A program made the position numbers and the translations under genes. This document shows, piece by piece, positions 8,150-16,113 of a DNA stretch of 64,000 nt (position 1 is the first letter of the stretch; every line of letters begins with the position of its first letter). Under the pieces are notes generated by a model. It was not told the origin of the DNA. It saw only the letters and a program-made list of their open reading frames with translations, and searched no databases. The stretch comes from Kumtagia sp044326205 (GTDB lineage Bacteria; Pseudomonadota; Alphaproteobacteria; Rhizobiales; Rhizobiaceae). The stretch lies in contig NZ_JBIRCY010000013.1 in the NCBI RefSeq assembly GCF_044326205.1, positions 92,099 to 156,098 of the forward strand, read 5' to 3'.

Positions 8150-9046
8150 TCACCACTCGGCGCCGATCTGAGAGCGGGCGGCGGCCAGCTTCCGGAAGAA
8201 GTAGACGGTGAACAAGATCGACAGCAGGATCGAGAAATAGGCCATGGCGTTGGCCAGCCCCATGCGCGCGTCGCTGTAGGCGGTGCGGGCGACCAGCGTC
8301 CACAAAAGCTCGGTGCGGCCGGCCGGGCCGCCATCGGTCATGATTTTTACGATGTCATAGGCGCGCGCCACATCAAGCGAGCGGATGGTCATGGCGATAT
8401 AGGCGAACGGCATGACGAACGGCCAGATAACATAGCGAAAAGTCTGCCACGGCGTGCAGCCGTCGACGCGCGCCGCCTCGATCGGTTCCTTCGGCATGGC
8501 GAGCAGGCCGGCGAGGATGAGGATGGCGAAGACCGAGGTCGACGACCAGATTTCGGCGACCGAGATGGCGATGAAGGCCAGATGCCCCTCGATCAGCCAA
8601 GGGATCGCCTGATCGGTCAGGCCAAGCGCCTGCAGCGCGTTGTTCACCAGACCGATATTGTCGTTGAACATGAACTTGAACTGGAAGCCGACGAGGATCG
8701 GCGAGAACATCATCGGGAACATCATCAGCGTGCGCAGCACGCGCTGGCCACGGCTCGCCTTCTCGACCAGCAGCGCCAGCCCGAGGCCGAGCAGCATTTC
8801 GAGATTGAGCGCGACGGTCAGCAGCAGCACGGTGCGGCCGAAGGCGACCCAGAAATTCCAGTCGGAAAGGATGGAGACGTAGTTGCGGAAGCCGACGAAG
8901 ACGAAAAACGTCTCGGGCTTGGTGAGCCGGAACGACGTGAAGCTGGAATAGAAGGACAGCAGCAAGGGCACGACAACCACCGCCGCCAGCACGACGATCG
9001 CCGGCAGGAGAAGCAGTGTCGGCGCTGTGGGTCTCCAGCCTTTCAT
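8150..9046 (-). CDS. Carbohydrate ABC transporter permease (MalF-like)
   Basis: This 298-residue permease has six membrane segments and an EAA loop (PIEAARVDGCTPWQTFRYV). The ATG at 9046 (MKGWRPTAP) is preferred because AGGA lies upstream at good spacing; a start at 9088 would add a charged, non-conserved leader. It pairs with the MalG-like protein downstream. The 181-bp gap to the binding-protein gene upstream is filled by a palindromic repeat. Confidence 0.93.
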   Translation of the reverse strand: MKGWRPTAPTLLLLPAIVVLAAVVVVPLLLSFYSSFTSFRLTKPETFFVFVGFRNYVSILSDWNFWVAFGRTVLLLTVALNLEMLLGLGLALLVEKASRGQRVLRTLMMFPMMFSPILVGFQFKFMFNDNIGLVNNALQALGLTDQAIPWLIEGHLAFIAISVAEIWSSTSVFAILILAGLLAMPKEPIEAARVDGCTPWQTFRYVIWPFVMPFAYIAMTIRSLDVARAYDIVKIMTDGGPAGRTELLWTLVARTAYSDARMGLANAMAYFSILLSILFTVYFFRKLAAARSQIGAEW

Positions 9047-9084
9047 CGGGGTCCTGTCGTCATAGCGCCGGCGGAGCGGCAGCC

Positions 9085-9216
9085 TCACCCTTCCCCTTGT
9101 GGGGAGGGTCGGCGAGCAGGCGAAGCCTGCGAGACGGGGTGGGGGTGAACCGGAACGAGGATACCGTTAGACCCCACCCGGCCCTGCGGGCCACCCTCCC
9201 CACGAGGGGGAGGGTA
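9085..9216. repeat. Mosaic palindromic repeat between binding protein and permease
   Basis: Outer hairpins lie at about 9085-9110 and 9193-9216, with small inner hairpins (GCAGGCGAAGCCTGC; GGCCCTGCGGGCC). The core CCCCACCCGGCC is shared with the element at 4545-4702. The position, between the binding-protein gene and the permease genes, is where REP-type stem-loops often protect the upstream message and raise binding-protein levels. That role is inferred here. Confidence 0.85.
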
Positions 9217-9227
9217 AGGTACGCGCT

Positions 9228-10547
9228 CTACAGCTCGCCGGCGTCCTCAAGAATCTGCGTCGCCTTGGCGGCCGCGTCGTCAAGCGCCTGCTTGGAGGTC
9301 TTGTCGCCAAGGATGGCGGCCTGCAGCTCCGGATAGACGGCGTTGGAGATCTCGATCCAGGACGGCGTCTGCGGCACGGCGAAGGCGTTCGCGGCGGCTT
9401 CCTGGAAAGCCTTCAAAACCTCGGTCTTGTAGGGATCGCCGTTGGCCTGCTGGATGTCCCATTCCCACACAGCGGTGCGGGTGGGCAGCGGGCCGGCGGC
9501 GGCCTCCAGCTTTTGGCTGTCCTCGTTGGTCAGCCACCAGACGAGCGAGGCGGCGGCCTCCTTACTGGCGCAGCTTTCGGTGACCGAGAAGCCGTGATGG
9601 CCGGCCCAGCCGGTACGCTTGCCCGACGAACCCTTGGGCTGAACCTTCACGCCAACATTGCCGGCGACCTTGGACGCCTTCGGGTCGTTGAAGAAGCCGG
9701 CCCAGCCCGGCCAGTCGAGGTTCAACGCCACGGTGCCCGAGGCAAAACCCTGGCCGAGATCGTCCCAGAGGTAGTTGGTGGTGCCGGCTGGAACGGCCTT
9801 GGCCTTGTAGAGATTGACGAACCAGTCGAGCGCGCGCACGCCAGCTTCCGAATTGAAGACCGGCTTCTTGTCCTTGTCGAGATATTCGCCGCCCTCGGCG
9901 ATGACCATCTCGTAGAAGCGGCCGTTGATCGCCTCTTCCTTGCCGGCGAACTGGGTGCCGTAGAAATCCGGCGGAGAGGCGAAGAACTCCGCCTGCTTCG
10001 TCACCTCTTCCCAGGTGTCCGGCGGGGTCAGTTCCTCGCCGGTCTTCGCCTTGTAGGCGGCCTTCTTGGCTTCGTCGGCGTAGAGGCTCTTCTGGTAGTA
10101 CAGTGCCGACACGTCGAACTGGGCGCGCGGCAGCATCACCAGCTTGCCGTCGATGGTCGATGCCGCAATGTTGGCGGGCACGAAGGCGTCGACCTCGGCC
10201 TTCGGCAGCAGCGCCGTCAGGTCGGTGTAGATGCCCGGATATTGCGGCGCAAAGGACGAATGGTTGGAGCCGACGCACCAGGAAATCGAGCCGGTGGCGA
10301 TGTCCGACTTGATCTCCTTGTCGAGCTCGAAATGGTTCTTCTTGGAGATGACGTTGACTTTTGCGCCAGTCGCCTTCTCCCAATCGGCGATGCGCGCATA
10401 GAGCGCCTCGTACTGCTGGCCGCCGATCAGCTTGGCGTCGATGGTGACGCCCTCGAATTTGCCCGGCAGGTCCTGCGCGAAAGCCGCGCCGGCGCCAAGC
10501 GCCAATGCAATCACCCCGGCCGACACGCCGGAAAGCAGTCTCTTCAT
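9228..10547 (-). CDS. Carbohydrate ABC transporter substrate-binding protein
   Basis: This 439-residue periplasmic binding protein of family 1 has a clear Sec signal peptide (MKRLLSGVSAGVIALALG, cleavage near AFAQ). The mature part keeps the alternating alpha/beta layout and the LNLDWPGWAGF type ligand-side segment of sugar binders. GGGAGG just before the ATG at 10547 fixes the start. It is the first gene of the ten-gene operon, and the divergent IclR gene shares its promoter region. Confidence 0.95.
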   Translation of the reverse strand: MKRLLSGVSAGVIALALGAGAAFAQDLPGKFEGVTIDAKLIGGQQYEALYARIADWEKATGAKVNVISKKNHFELDKEIKSDIATGSISWCVGSNHSSFAPQYPGIYTDLTALLPKAEVDAFVPANIAASTIDGKLVMLPRAQFDVSALYYQKSLYADEAKKAAYKAKTGEELTPPDTWEEVTKQAEFFASPPDFYGTQFAGKEEAINGRFYEMVIAEGGEYLDKDKKPVFNSEAGVRALDWFVNLYKAKAVPAGTTNYLWDDLGQGFASGTVALNLDWPGWAGFFNDPKASKVAGNVGVKVQPKGSSGKRTGWAGHHGFSVTESCASKEAAASLVWWLTNEDSQKLEAAAGPLPTRTAVWEWDIQQANGDPYKTEVLKAFQEAAANAFAVPQTPSWIEISNAVYPELQAAILGDKTSKQALDDAAAKATQILEDAGEL

Positions 10548-10716
10548 CCGATCCTCCCTTGGGGCGCGGCCACGCCGCGTCAAAACGGAAGCGTCCCACG
10601 AATGAGCGCTTCATTCATATACAAAGATCATTTTCACGGATCGGTCAAGCGCCAATTGCTTTTGCCGATTGCTTTGTGCGTATATGCAGGCAAGAATTCA
10701 CAGGGGAGGACCTGCC
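10548..10716. promoter_or_regulatory. Divergent promoter region of the sugar operon and iclR gene
   Basis: The 169-bp gap is AT-richer than its surroundings. It contains CATATAC at 10616-10622 and its inverted copy GTATATG at 10680-10686, each with a nearby CAAAG or CTTTG. These are candidate half-sites for the adjacent IclR regulator. I did not find a convincing -35/-10 pair. Confidence 0.45.
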
Positions 10717-11502
10717 ATGGAAGACGAGGAATCGGACCGCTATCGCGCGCCGGCGCTCGACAAGGGCCTCGACATCCTGGAACTGCTGGCCGGCGTCGAT
10801 GGCGGGCTGACGCAAGCGGAGATCGCCAAGCAGCTCGGCCGCAGCCCCAACGAATTCTACCGCATGCTCGACCGGCTGGTGAAACGCGGCTACGTGACCA
10901 AGCCCGACGGCGACCGCTATTCGCTGACGCTGAAACTGTTCGGCCTGGCGCAGTTGCACGCGCCGGTGCGCCGGCTAGTCTCCTATGCTACGCCGCTGAT
11001 GCGCGAACTGGCGGAAACCTCGCGGCAGGCCAACCAGCTCGTCGTGTTCGATCGCGGCTCGGCCGTGGTCATCGCCCAGCAGGAGGCGCCGGGATACTGG
11101 GGAATTTCGATCCGCGTCGGCTCGCATATCAGCCTGTTCGACACCGGCTCCGGCCATGTGCTGCTCGCCTTCCGCTCGCAGGAAGAGCGGCAGATGATGA
11201 TCTCCGAGCATCTGCGCAGCACGGAGAAGCCGGCGCAGCCGCCGGAATTCTTCAACCGGCTCGACCAGATCCGCGACCGCGGCTACGAGATGATGGCGAG
11301 CCTGCAGACCGCCGGCGTCTACAACCTCTCGGCCCCCGTCCTCGGCCCCGACGGCAAGGCTATCGCGGCCCTCACCGTGCCCTATATCACGCTGGTCAAC
11401 CTGGCCTCGGCGCCTGATATCACGCAGACCATCGAGCTGTTGCTGGCAACCGCCGAGCAGTTGTCGCGGCTGGCGGGCTCGGACGTCACGCAAGTCTTGT
11501 AG
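10717..11502 (+). CDS. IclR-family transcriptional regulator
   Basis: This 261-residue regulator has an N-terminal winged helix-turn-helix (residues about 13-75; GLTQAEIAKQLGRSPNEFYR) and a C-terminal IclR effector domain. It starts at the ATG at 10717, preceded by GGGGAGGA; the open frame upstream to 10669 lacks support. It is divergent from the sugar importer operon and precedes the amidohydrolase gene, so it probably controls this locus in response to the sugar or an acid intermediate. Confidence 0.92.
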   Translation: MEDEESDRYRAPALDKGLDILELLAGVDGGLTQAEIAKQLGRSPNEFYRMLDRLVKRGYVTKPDGDRYSLTLKLFGLAQLHAPVRRLVSYATPLMRELAETSRQANQLVVFDRGSAVVIAQQEAPGYWGISIRVGSHISLFDTGSGHVLLAFRSQEERQMMISEHLRSTEKPAQPPEFFNRLDQIRDRGYEMMASLQTAGVYNLSAPVLGPDGKAIAALTVPYITLVNLASAPDITQTIELLLATAEQLSRLAGSDVTQVL

Positions 11503-11578
11503 AGTTGCCAACCCAGATTCTTATTTGAAGGCTCAATTCCTCTGTGAGCAGCGAGCCTACAGGTCAGGGAGGACCAAA

Positions 11579-12415
11579 ATGATCATCGACACCCATCTGC
11601 ACATCGTCGACCAGTCGGCGCTGCGCTATCCGTGGCTTTCCGGCGCTCCGGCGCTGAACCGCGATTTTTCCTACGAGGAGTACGCGCGGGAGGCCAGGCG
11701 CGGCGGCATTTCGCAGACGCTGCACATGGAAGTCGACGTCGCACCCGAGGACATCGAGGCCGAGACCGCCTATGTGGCGCGCAAGGCGCGCGCGCCCGGC
11801 AGCCTGCTGCGCGGAGCGATTGCCGCCTGCCGCCCGGAAGACCCGGGCTTCGCCGAATATTTGGAACGGGTGCGCGAGACGAAATTCGTCAAGGGGTTTC
11901 GCCGCGTGCTGCATGTCGTGTCCGACGACGTGTCCGAGGGCGCGCTATTCCGCGAGAATGTCCAGCGGCTGAAAGGCACCGGGCTGACCTTCGACCTCTG
12001 CGTGCTGCCGCACCAGATTCCCAAGGCGATCGAACTGATCGACCTGGCGCCTGATGTGCAGTTCGTACTCGACCATTGCGGCGTGCCGGACATCAAGGCG
12101 AACGCCGAGCACCCCTGGCGCGAGCACATGAGCGAGATCGCCAAGCGCCCCAATGTCGTTGGCAAAATCTCCGGTGTGGTCGCCTACGCCGATTCGGACA
12201 GTTGGACGGTCGAGACGCTGCGCCCCTATGTCGAGCACACGATCGGCGTGTTCGGCTGGGACCGCGTGGTGTGGGGCAGCGACTGGCCGGTCTGCACGCT
12301 TGGCGGCGGGCTGTCGACGTGGCTGGCGGCGACGCAAGCGCTGGTAGCCGGCGCCAGCGCGGAGGAGCGGACGAAGCTGTTTTCAGGGAATGCGAAGAGG
12401 GTGTGGGGGTTGTAG
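11579..12415 (+). CDS. COG3618 amidohydrolase, probable L-fuconolactonase
   Basis: This 278-residue TIM-barrel amidohydrolase has the first-strand metal motif THLH at residues 5-8, VLDHCG, and the last metal Asp in WGSDWPV. The subfamily contains L-fucono-1,5-lactonases, which open the lactone made by L-fucose dehydrogenase to give L-fuconate, the FucD substrate. The ATG at 11579 follows GGGAGGA. It lies 76 bp after the IclR gene on the same strand. Lactonase function rests on family plus context. Confidence 0.85.
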   Translation: MIIDTHLHIVDQSALRYPWLSGAPALNRDFSYEEYAREARRGGISQTLHMEVDVAPEDIEAETAYVARKARAPGSLLRGAIAACRPEDPGFAEYLERVRETKFVKGFRRVLHVVSDDVSEGALFRENVQRLKGTGLTFDLCVLPHQIPKAIELIDLAPDVQFVLDHCGVPDIKANAEHPWREHMSEIAKRPNVVGKISGVVAYADSDSWTVETLRPYVEHTIGVFGWDRVVWGSDWPVCTLGGGLSTWLAATQALVAGASAEERTKLFSGNAKRVWGL

Positions 12416-12462
12416 GGTTCTGCAAGCACAATCAACTTCGGCCTAAGAGGGTCACCCTTCAG

Positions 12463-12942
12463 ATGTTCGAAATCGCCCGGACGGCGGAATTCGTAGCTTG
12501 GGTGGGTGATCTAGCCGATAATCGTGCCAGAAACCGCATCTTGCAGCGTATCGACCGGGCAAGGGCAGGAATGCTGGGTGACGTGAAATATTTCGATGGC
12601 ATTGGTGAGATGCGCATCGACTACGGACCAGGGTACCGCCTTTACTATCCCTCGGGGATGCAAAGCCCTCGCCTTCAGGCGACGGGAAGGACAAGGAAGT
12701 CGCGAAGCGACAACTCCCAAGAGCAACAGCGATGTTGGACGATTGGCCGATCGTTCGGCTCGCCCTATCCACAGAGCAGTCGATTTCAAATCGACCCTGT
12801 CCTCGAACCCCTCGCCTTGCAGGCGAGGGTTGTTCAGTTCTTTCGCCACGGGAGTAGACTCATTGTCCTGTTATGCGGTGGCGACAAGTCCACGCAACAA
12901 CGCGACATCCGACGCGCGCTGACGCTCGCCAAGGAGATATGA
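12463..12942 (+). CDS. HigB/RelE-like toxin with an in-frame palindromic insertion
   Basis: The reading frame encodes 159 residues, where this toxin family (COG3657, addiction-module killer protein) usually has about 100. Residues 1-62 (MFEIARTAEF through RIDYGPGYRLYY) and 126-159 (RLIVLLCGGDKSTQQRD) are the two normal halves. Residues 63-125 match nothing in the family and are encoded by a palindrome-rich segment at 12649-12837. The insertion is exactly 63 codons and adds no stop. The gene abuts the antitoxin ATG. Whether the product is still a toxin is unknown. Confidence 0.8.
   Translation: MFEIARTAEFVAWVGDLADNRARNRILQRIDRARAGMLGDVKYFDGIGEMRIDYGPGYRLYYPSGMQSPRLQATGRTRKSRSDNSQEQQRCWTIGRSFGSPYPQSSRFQIDPVLEPLALQARVVQFFRHGSRLIVLLCGGDKSTQQRDIRRALTLAKEI
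12649..12837. repeat. Palindromic repeat inserted in frame in the toxin gene
   Basis: This 189-bp segment splits the toxin coding sequence. It has similar hairpins near each end (12666-12686 and 12809-12829, both built on CCCTCGCCT / AGGCGA) and inner palindromes GTCGCGAAGCGAC and GTCGATTTCAAATCGAC. Its style is that of the intergenic palindromes elsewhere in the window, but here it lies inside a gene. The boundaries come from comparing the protein with its family and may be off by a few bases. Confidence 0.75.
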
Positions 12943-13230
12943 ATGCCGCTCAAGACATATCCATTCGACAGTTCGAAGTATCTCGGCAGCGACGAGTCGC
13001 AGCGCGAGTTGCTGGCCGATGCGATGGAAACTGGCAATGCCGTCTATATTGCCCATGCAATCGGCGTGGTGGCGCGCGCACGCGGCATGACCAGCATCGC
13101 GCAGGAGGCCGGCATACCGCGCGAGAAGCTGTACGAAGCGCTGGTCGACGATACCGAGCCAGACGTCGAAACGCTCCTCGACGTACTGAAGCGACTCGGC
13201 ATCGAGCCGTCCACACTGGCAGCGGAATAG
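12943..13230 (+). CDS. HigA-like antitoxin (addiction-module antidote protein)
   Basis: This 95-residue protein has an Xre-type helix-turn-helix at about residues 45-90 (TSIAQEAGIPREKLYEAL, then VETLLDVLKRLGI), typical of the COG3636 antidote partner of COG3657 toxins. Its ATG follows the toxin stop with no gap, the normal toxin-first order for this class. It should bind the toxin and the promoter. The intact antitoxin beside an altered toxin is worth noting. Confidence 0.88.
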   Translation: MPLKTYPFDSSKYLGSDESQRELLADAMETGNAVYIAHAIGVVARARGMTSIAQEAGIPREKLYEALVDDTEPDVETLLDVLKRLGIEPSTLAAE

Positions 13231-13233
13231 ATC

Positions 13234-14205
13234 CTATATCGTGGTGCTCACATGCCGCTCGCGGCCATAGAGCGAGACCAGCATCACGATGATCAGCCCG
13301 AGCGCCGCCTGCACCGCCGCCGGCTGGAAACCCAGCCCGATCAACAGCGTGTTGATCTCGGTCAGCACCAGCACGCCGGCGATGGTGCCGAGATAGCTGC
13401 CCCGCCCGCCCACAAGCGCGGCGCCGCCCACCACCACTGCAGCGATGGTCTGGAACAGATAGGGCTGGCCGACGTCGCCATAGGCCGAGCCGGTGAAGCC
13501 GAGCAGCAGCACGCCGGCCACCGCCGCGAAGAAAGCGCTGGCCGCATAGGTCATCGCCCACATTTTTACCGGATCGATGAGTGCCAGCGGTGCGGCGCCC
13601 GGATTGCTGCCCAGCGCGTAGAGTCGCCGTCCGTAGGGCGTGCGCGCCAGCACCAGTGCGATCAGCGCCGTCAGCACGGCGACGCAGGGCACCAGCCACG
13701 GAACGGGAAGCGGGCCGACCGAGCCGCCGATCGACACGAAGGCCGAGACGGCGGGCGGCGCCGAGCCCGACGGAAACCCCTTCGTCCACAGCAGCACCAG
13801 CCCCTGTACGATCATACCGATGCCCAGCGTGACGATCAGCGGATGGATGTTGAGCGACCGCGAGATCAGGCCGTTCAGACCGCCGATGAGAAGCGCCAGC
13901 ACGCCGACCACACCGCAGACGAGCACAAAATTCCACCCCTGCCCGTAGAGTTGCGCCGCCACGACATTGGCGAAGCCGATGACAAACGGGATCGACAGGT
14001 CGATGCCGCCCAGAATCACCACCAGCGTCTGGCCGATCGAAGCCACCGCCAGAAGTGCCGCCAGCACGAGGATGGCGCGGATGGCGAAAGGCGCGGAATA
14101 GCCAGGGATCAGCAGCGTGCCTGCGACATGCAGCAGGATGGCGACGGCGAAGGCGCCGGCGATGCGGCCGTTGGTGCTGGCGAAAAAGGCGCGGTCGAAG
14201 CTCAT
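13234..14205 (-). CDS. Ribose-type ABC transporter permease
   Basis: This 323-residue RbsC-like permease has multiple hydrophobic helices, the GGIDLSIPFVIGFANV segment and LGSNPGAAPLALIDPVKM, both typical of the family. The start ATG at 14205 overlaps the stop of the partner permease by 4 bp (ATGA), which indicates coupling. The larger frame upstream is a shadow. It ends the second minus-strand transport operon and nearly meets the antitoxin stop, 3 bp away. Confidence 0.92.
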   Translation of the reverse strand: MSFDRAFFASTNGRIAGAFAVAILLHVAGTLLIPGYSAPFAIRAILVLAALLAVASIGQTLVVILGGIDLSIPFVIGFANVVAAQLYGQGWNFVLVCGVVGVLALLIGGLNGLISRSLNIHPLIVTLGIGMIVQGLVLLWTKGFPSGSAPPAVSAFVSIGGSVGPLPVPWLVPCVAVLTALIALVLARTPYGRRLYALGSNPGAAPLALIDPVKMWAMTYAASAFFAAVAGVLLLGFTGSAYGDVGQPYLFQTIAAVVVGGAALVGGRGSYLGTIAGVLVLTEINTLLIGLGFQPAAVQAALGLIIVMLVSLYGRERHVSTTI

Positions 14206-15143
14206 CGCGCGGCCCTCCTGGCCGACAGGCGTTCCTGCACGGCGGTCAGCATGACGGCGGCGACCAGGATCGTGCCATAGGCGACCTGCAACACATAGGT
14301 CGAGACGTTGAAGGCGGTCAGCAGGCTTTGCAGCAGGAAGATGTCGACGGCGCCGATGGCCGCCCCCGCCAGCCCGCCCTTCCCACCGGCGAGGCTGACG
14401 CCGCCCAGCGCCACCGCCGCGATGGCAATCAGCGTGTAGGTCGGGCCGATGTTCGGATCGGCCGAGCCGATCAGCGCGGTCAGCATCAGGCCGGCGACCG
14501 CCGCCAGAATGCCTGTGATCACATAGGCGATGAACCGCACTTTTGTGACCGGCACGCCGGCCGTATAGGCGGCGCGGTCGTCGCTGCCGACAGCCATGAG
14601 TTGGTCGTAGTAAGGCGTCTGGCGCGCAAGCCACCAGGCAAAAAAGATCGCGGCCAACGGCAGGATGGAGATCGGTCCGGCCATCGCCTTCAGCCAGGCC
14701 GGCGCCGGCCCGACCGGCGCCGGCAGTATGGTCAGCGTCACGCCGGCGAGGATCAGATAGGTGCCGAGTGTCGCCACGATCGGCTGGATGCGCAGCACCG
14801 TCGCCATGAAGCCGTTGGCAGCACCCACCGCCGCTCCGACCAGAAGTGCGGCCGGCAGGATGATTAGGGGCGAGGAGATGCCCGCCTTGAGGAACAGCGC
14901 CTGAATCACGATCGCGTTGACGAAGCCCATCAGCGGCCCGACGGAAATATCGATGCCGCCCCGGCCAGCCAGGATCACCGGCGCCGAGGCGGCCGCCGCG
15001 CCGATTAGCGGCGCCGCCAGCCCGATCAGCGTGCCCCAGGCGGCCGGATGAAACCGCGCCGGGTTGAGCACGAGGTTGACGGCGAGCAGAACCACCAGAA
15101 GGATCAGCGCGAAGCCGGCGTTCCGGACGAGCGAGCCGATCAT
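14202..15143 (-). CDS. Ribose-type ABC transporter permease
   Basis: This 313-residue RbsC-like permease has the GRGGIDISVGPLMGFVNA motif and SLAGGKGGLAGAAIGAVDIFLLQ near the C terminus. Two different permeases are encoded in tandem, so the channel is probably a heterodimer, unlike the homodimer usual for RbsC. A 226-bp gap with a 48-bp inverted repeat separates it from the ATPase genes upstream. Confidence 0.92.
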   Translation of the reverse strand: MIGSLVRNAGFALILLVVLLAVNLVLNPARFHPAAWGTLIGLAAPLIGAAAASAPVILAGRGGIDISVGPLMGFVNAIVIQALFLKAGISSPLIILPAALLVGAAVGAANGFMATVLRIQPIVATLGTYLILAGVTLTILPAPVGPAPAWLKAMAGPISILPLAAIFFAWWLARQTPYYDQLMAVGSDDRAAYTAGVPVTKVRFIAYVITGILAAVAGLMLTALIGSADPNIGPTYTLIAIAAVALGGVSLAGGKGGLAGAAIGAVDIFLLQSLLTAFNVSTYVLQVAYGTILVAAVMLTAVQERLSARRAAR

Positions 15144-15186
15144 GCCGGCCCCCGTTTATTGCACGGATTAAAGCGAGCGCCCCTTC

Positions 15187-15347
15187 GCACCCCCCTCTGT
15201 CCTGCCGGACATCTCCCCCGCAAGGGGGGAGATTGAGCCGGCCGCTCGGCTTTCGCCAACCGCCAACGTTTCAGAAGGAGCTGCAAGGCCGACGCTGCCA
15301 ATCTCCCCCCTTGCGGGGGAGATGTCCGGCAGGACAGAGGGGGGTGC
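15187..15347. repeat. 48-bp perfect inverted repeat between ATPase and permease genes
   Basis: Arms at 15187-15234 and 15300-15347 are exact reverse complements around a 65-bp loop. Each arm itself holds a C-run/G-run hairpin (ATCTCCCCC and GGGGGAGAT). It occupies an intra-operon gap of 226 bp with no ORF. In RNA it would form a very stable stem and could reduce or protect downstream permease expression. Confidence 0.95.
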
Positions 15348-15369
15348 GACAAAGCGCAAAATGACGTCA

Positions 15370-16113
15370 TCAAGCCGCCCTTCCGAACATGGCGGCAATC
15401 ACCGCGTCGGTGGTCATGGCGCCGCCGGACATCTCCGCCGCCACCTCGTGCTCACGGAACACCAGCACGCGATGGCAGAGCACGAGAATCTCCTCGATCT
15501 CGCTGGAGAGGATGACCAGCGCCATGCCCTCGGCCGCGAGGCCGCGGAACACGTCGTAGAGCACATGGCGCGTGGCGACATCGACGCCGCGGGTGGGATC
15601 GTTGAGCAGCAGCGCTTTCGGCTCCAACGCCAGTGCGCGGGCGAGCAGCACCTTTTGCTGGTTGCCGCCGGAAAGGGTTGTGATCGCCGCGTCCGGTCTC
15701 GGCGCTAGGATCGACAGTTTCTCGCGGAAAACCTCGTAGCGGCGGCGGCGCTCGGCCGTGCTGATCAGGCCGAGGCGCGCATCCTTACCGACGGTCGAAA
15801 TGGCAAAATTGTCGAGCACCGACTGGGTGGGAAAGATGCCGGTGGCACGCCGGTCGCGCGGCAGGTAGGCGATGCCGCTGGCAACCGCGCCGCGGAAGCC
15901 GTTGACCGGAACGCGGCCGGCGGCCGTGTCGATCGAGACCTGGCCGGCCATGGGTTTCTCAAGCCCCGCCAGGATTTTGAGAAATGTTTCCTGGCCATGG
16001 CCGTCGAGCCCGGCCAAGCCCATGATCTCGCCCGGCGAGATGGTGTGGTCGATGGCGGCCTTGCCGGGCGCCAGCGCAAGATTGCGGATATGGAAGGCGG
16101 AACGGTCAGACAT
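15370..16113 (-). CDS. Split sugar ABC ATPase, second nucleotide-binding domain
   Basis: This 247-residue protein equals the C-terminal half of RbsA-type ATPases: a degenerate Walker A (GLDGHGQETF), an intact signature LSGGNQQKVLLARAL and Walker B ALLLNDPTRGVD. RbsA proteins are normally one chain of about 500 residues. Here the half is a separate gene whose start lies 8 bp inside the end of the first-half gene. The two must assemble to work. A sequencing frameshift is less likely, because each half has its own good start and the overlap is short. Confidence 0.9.
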   Translation of the reverse strand: MSDRSAFHIRNLALAPGKAAIDHTISPGEIMGLAGLDGHGQETFLKILAGLEKPMAGQVSIDTAAGRVPVNGFRGAVASGIAYLPRDRRATGIFPTQSVLDNFAISTVGKDARLGLISTAERRRRYEVFREKLSILAPRPDAAITTLSGGNQQKVLLARALALEPKALLLNDPTRGVDVATRHVLYDVFRGLAAEGMALVILSSEIEEILVLCHRVLVFREHEVAAEMSGGAMTTDAVIAAMFGRAA

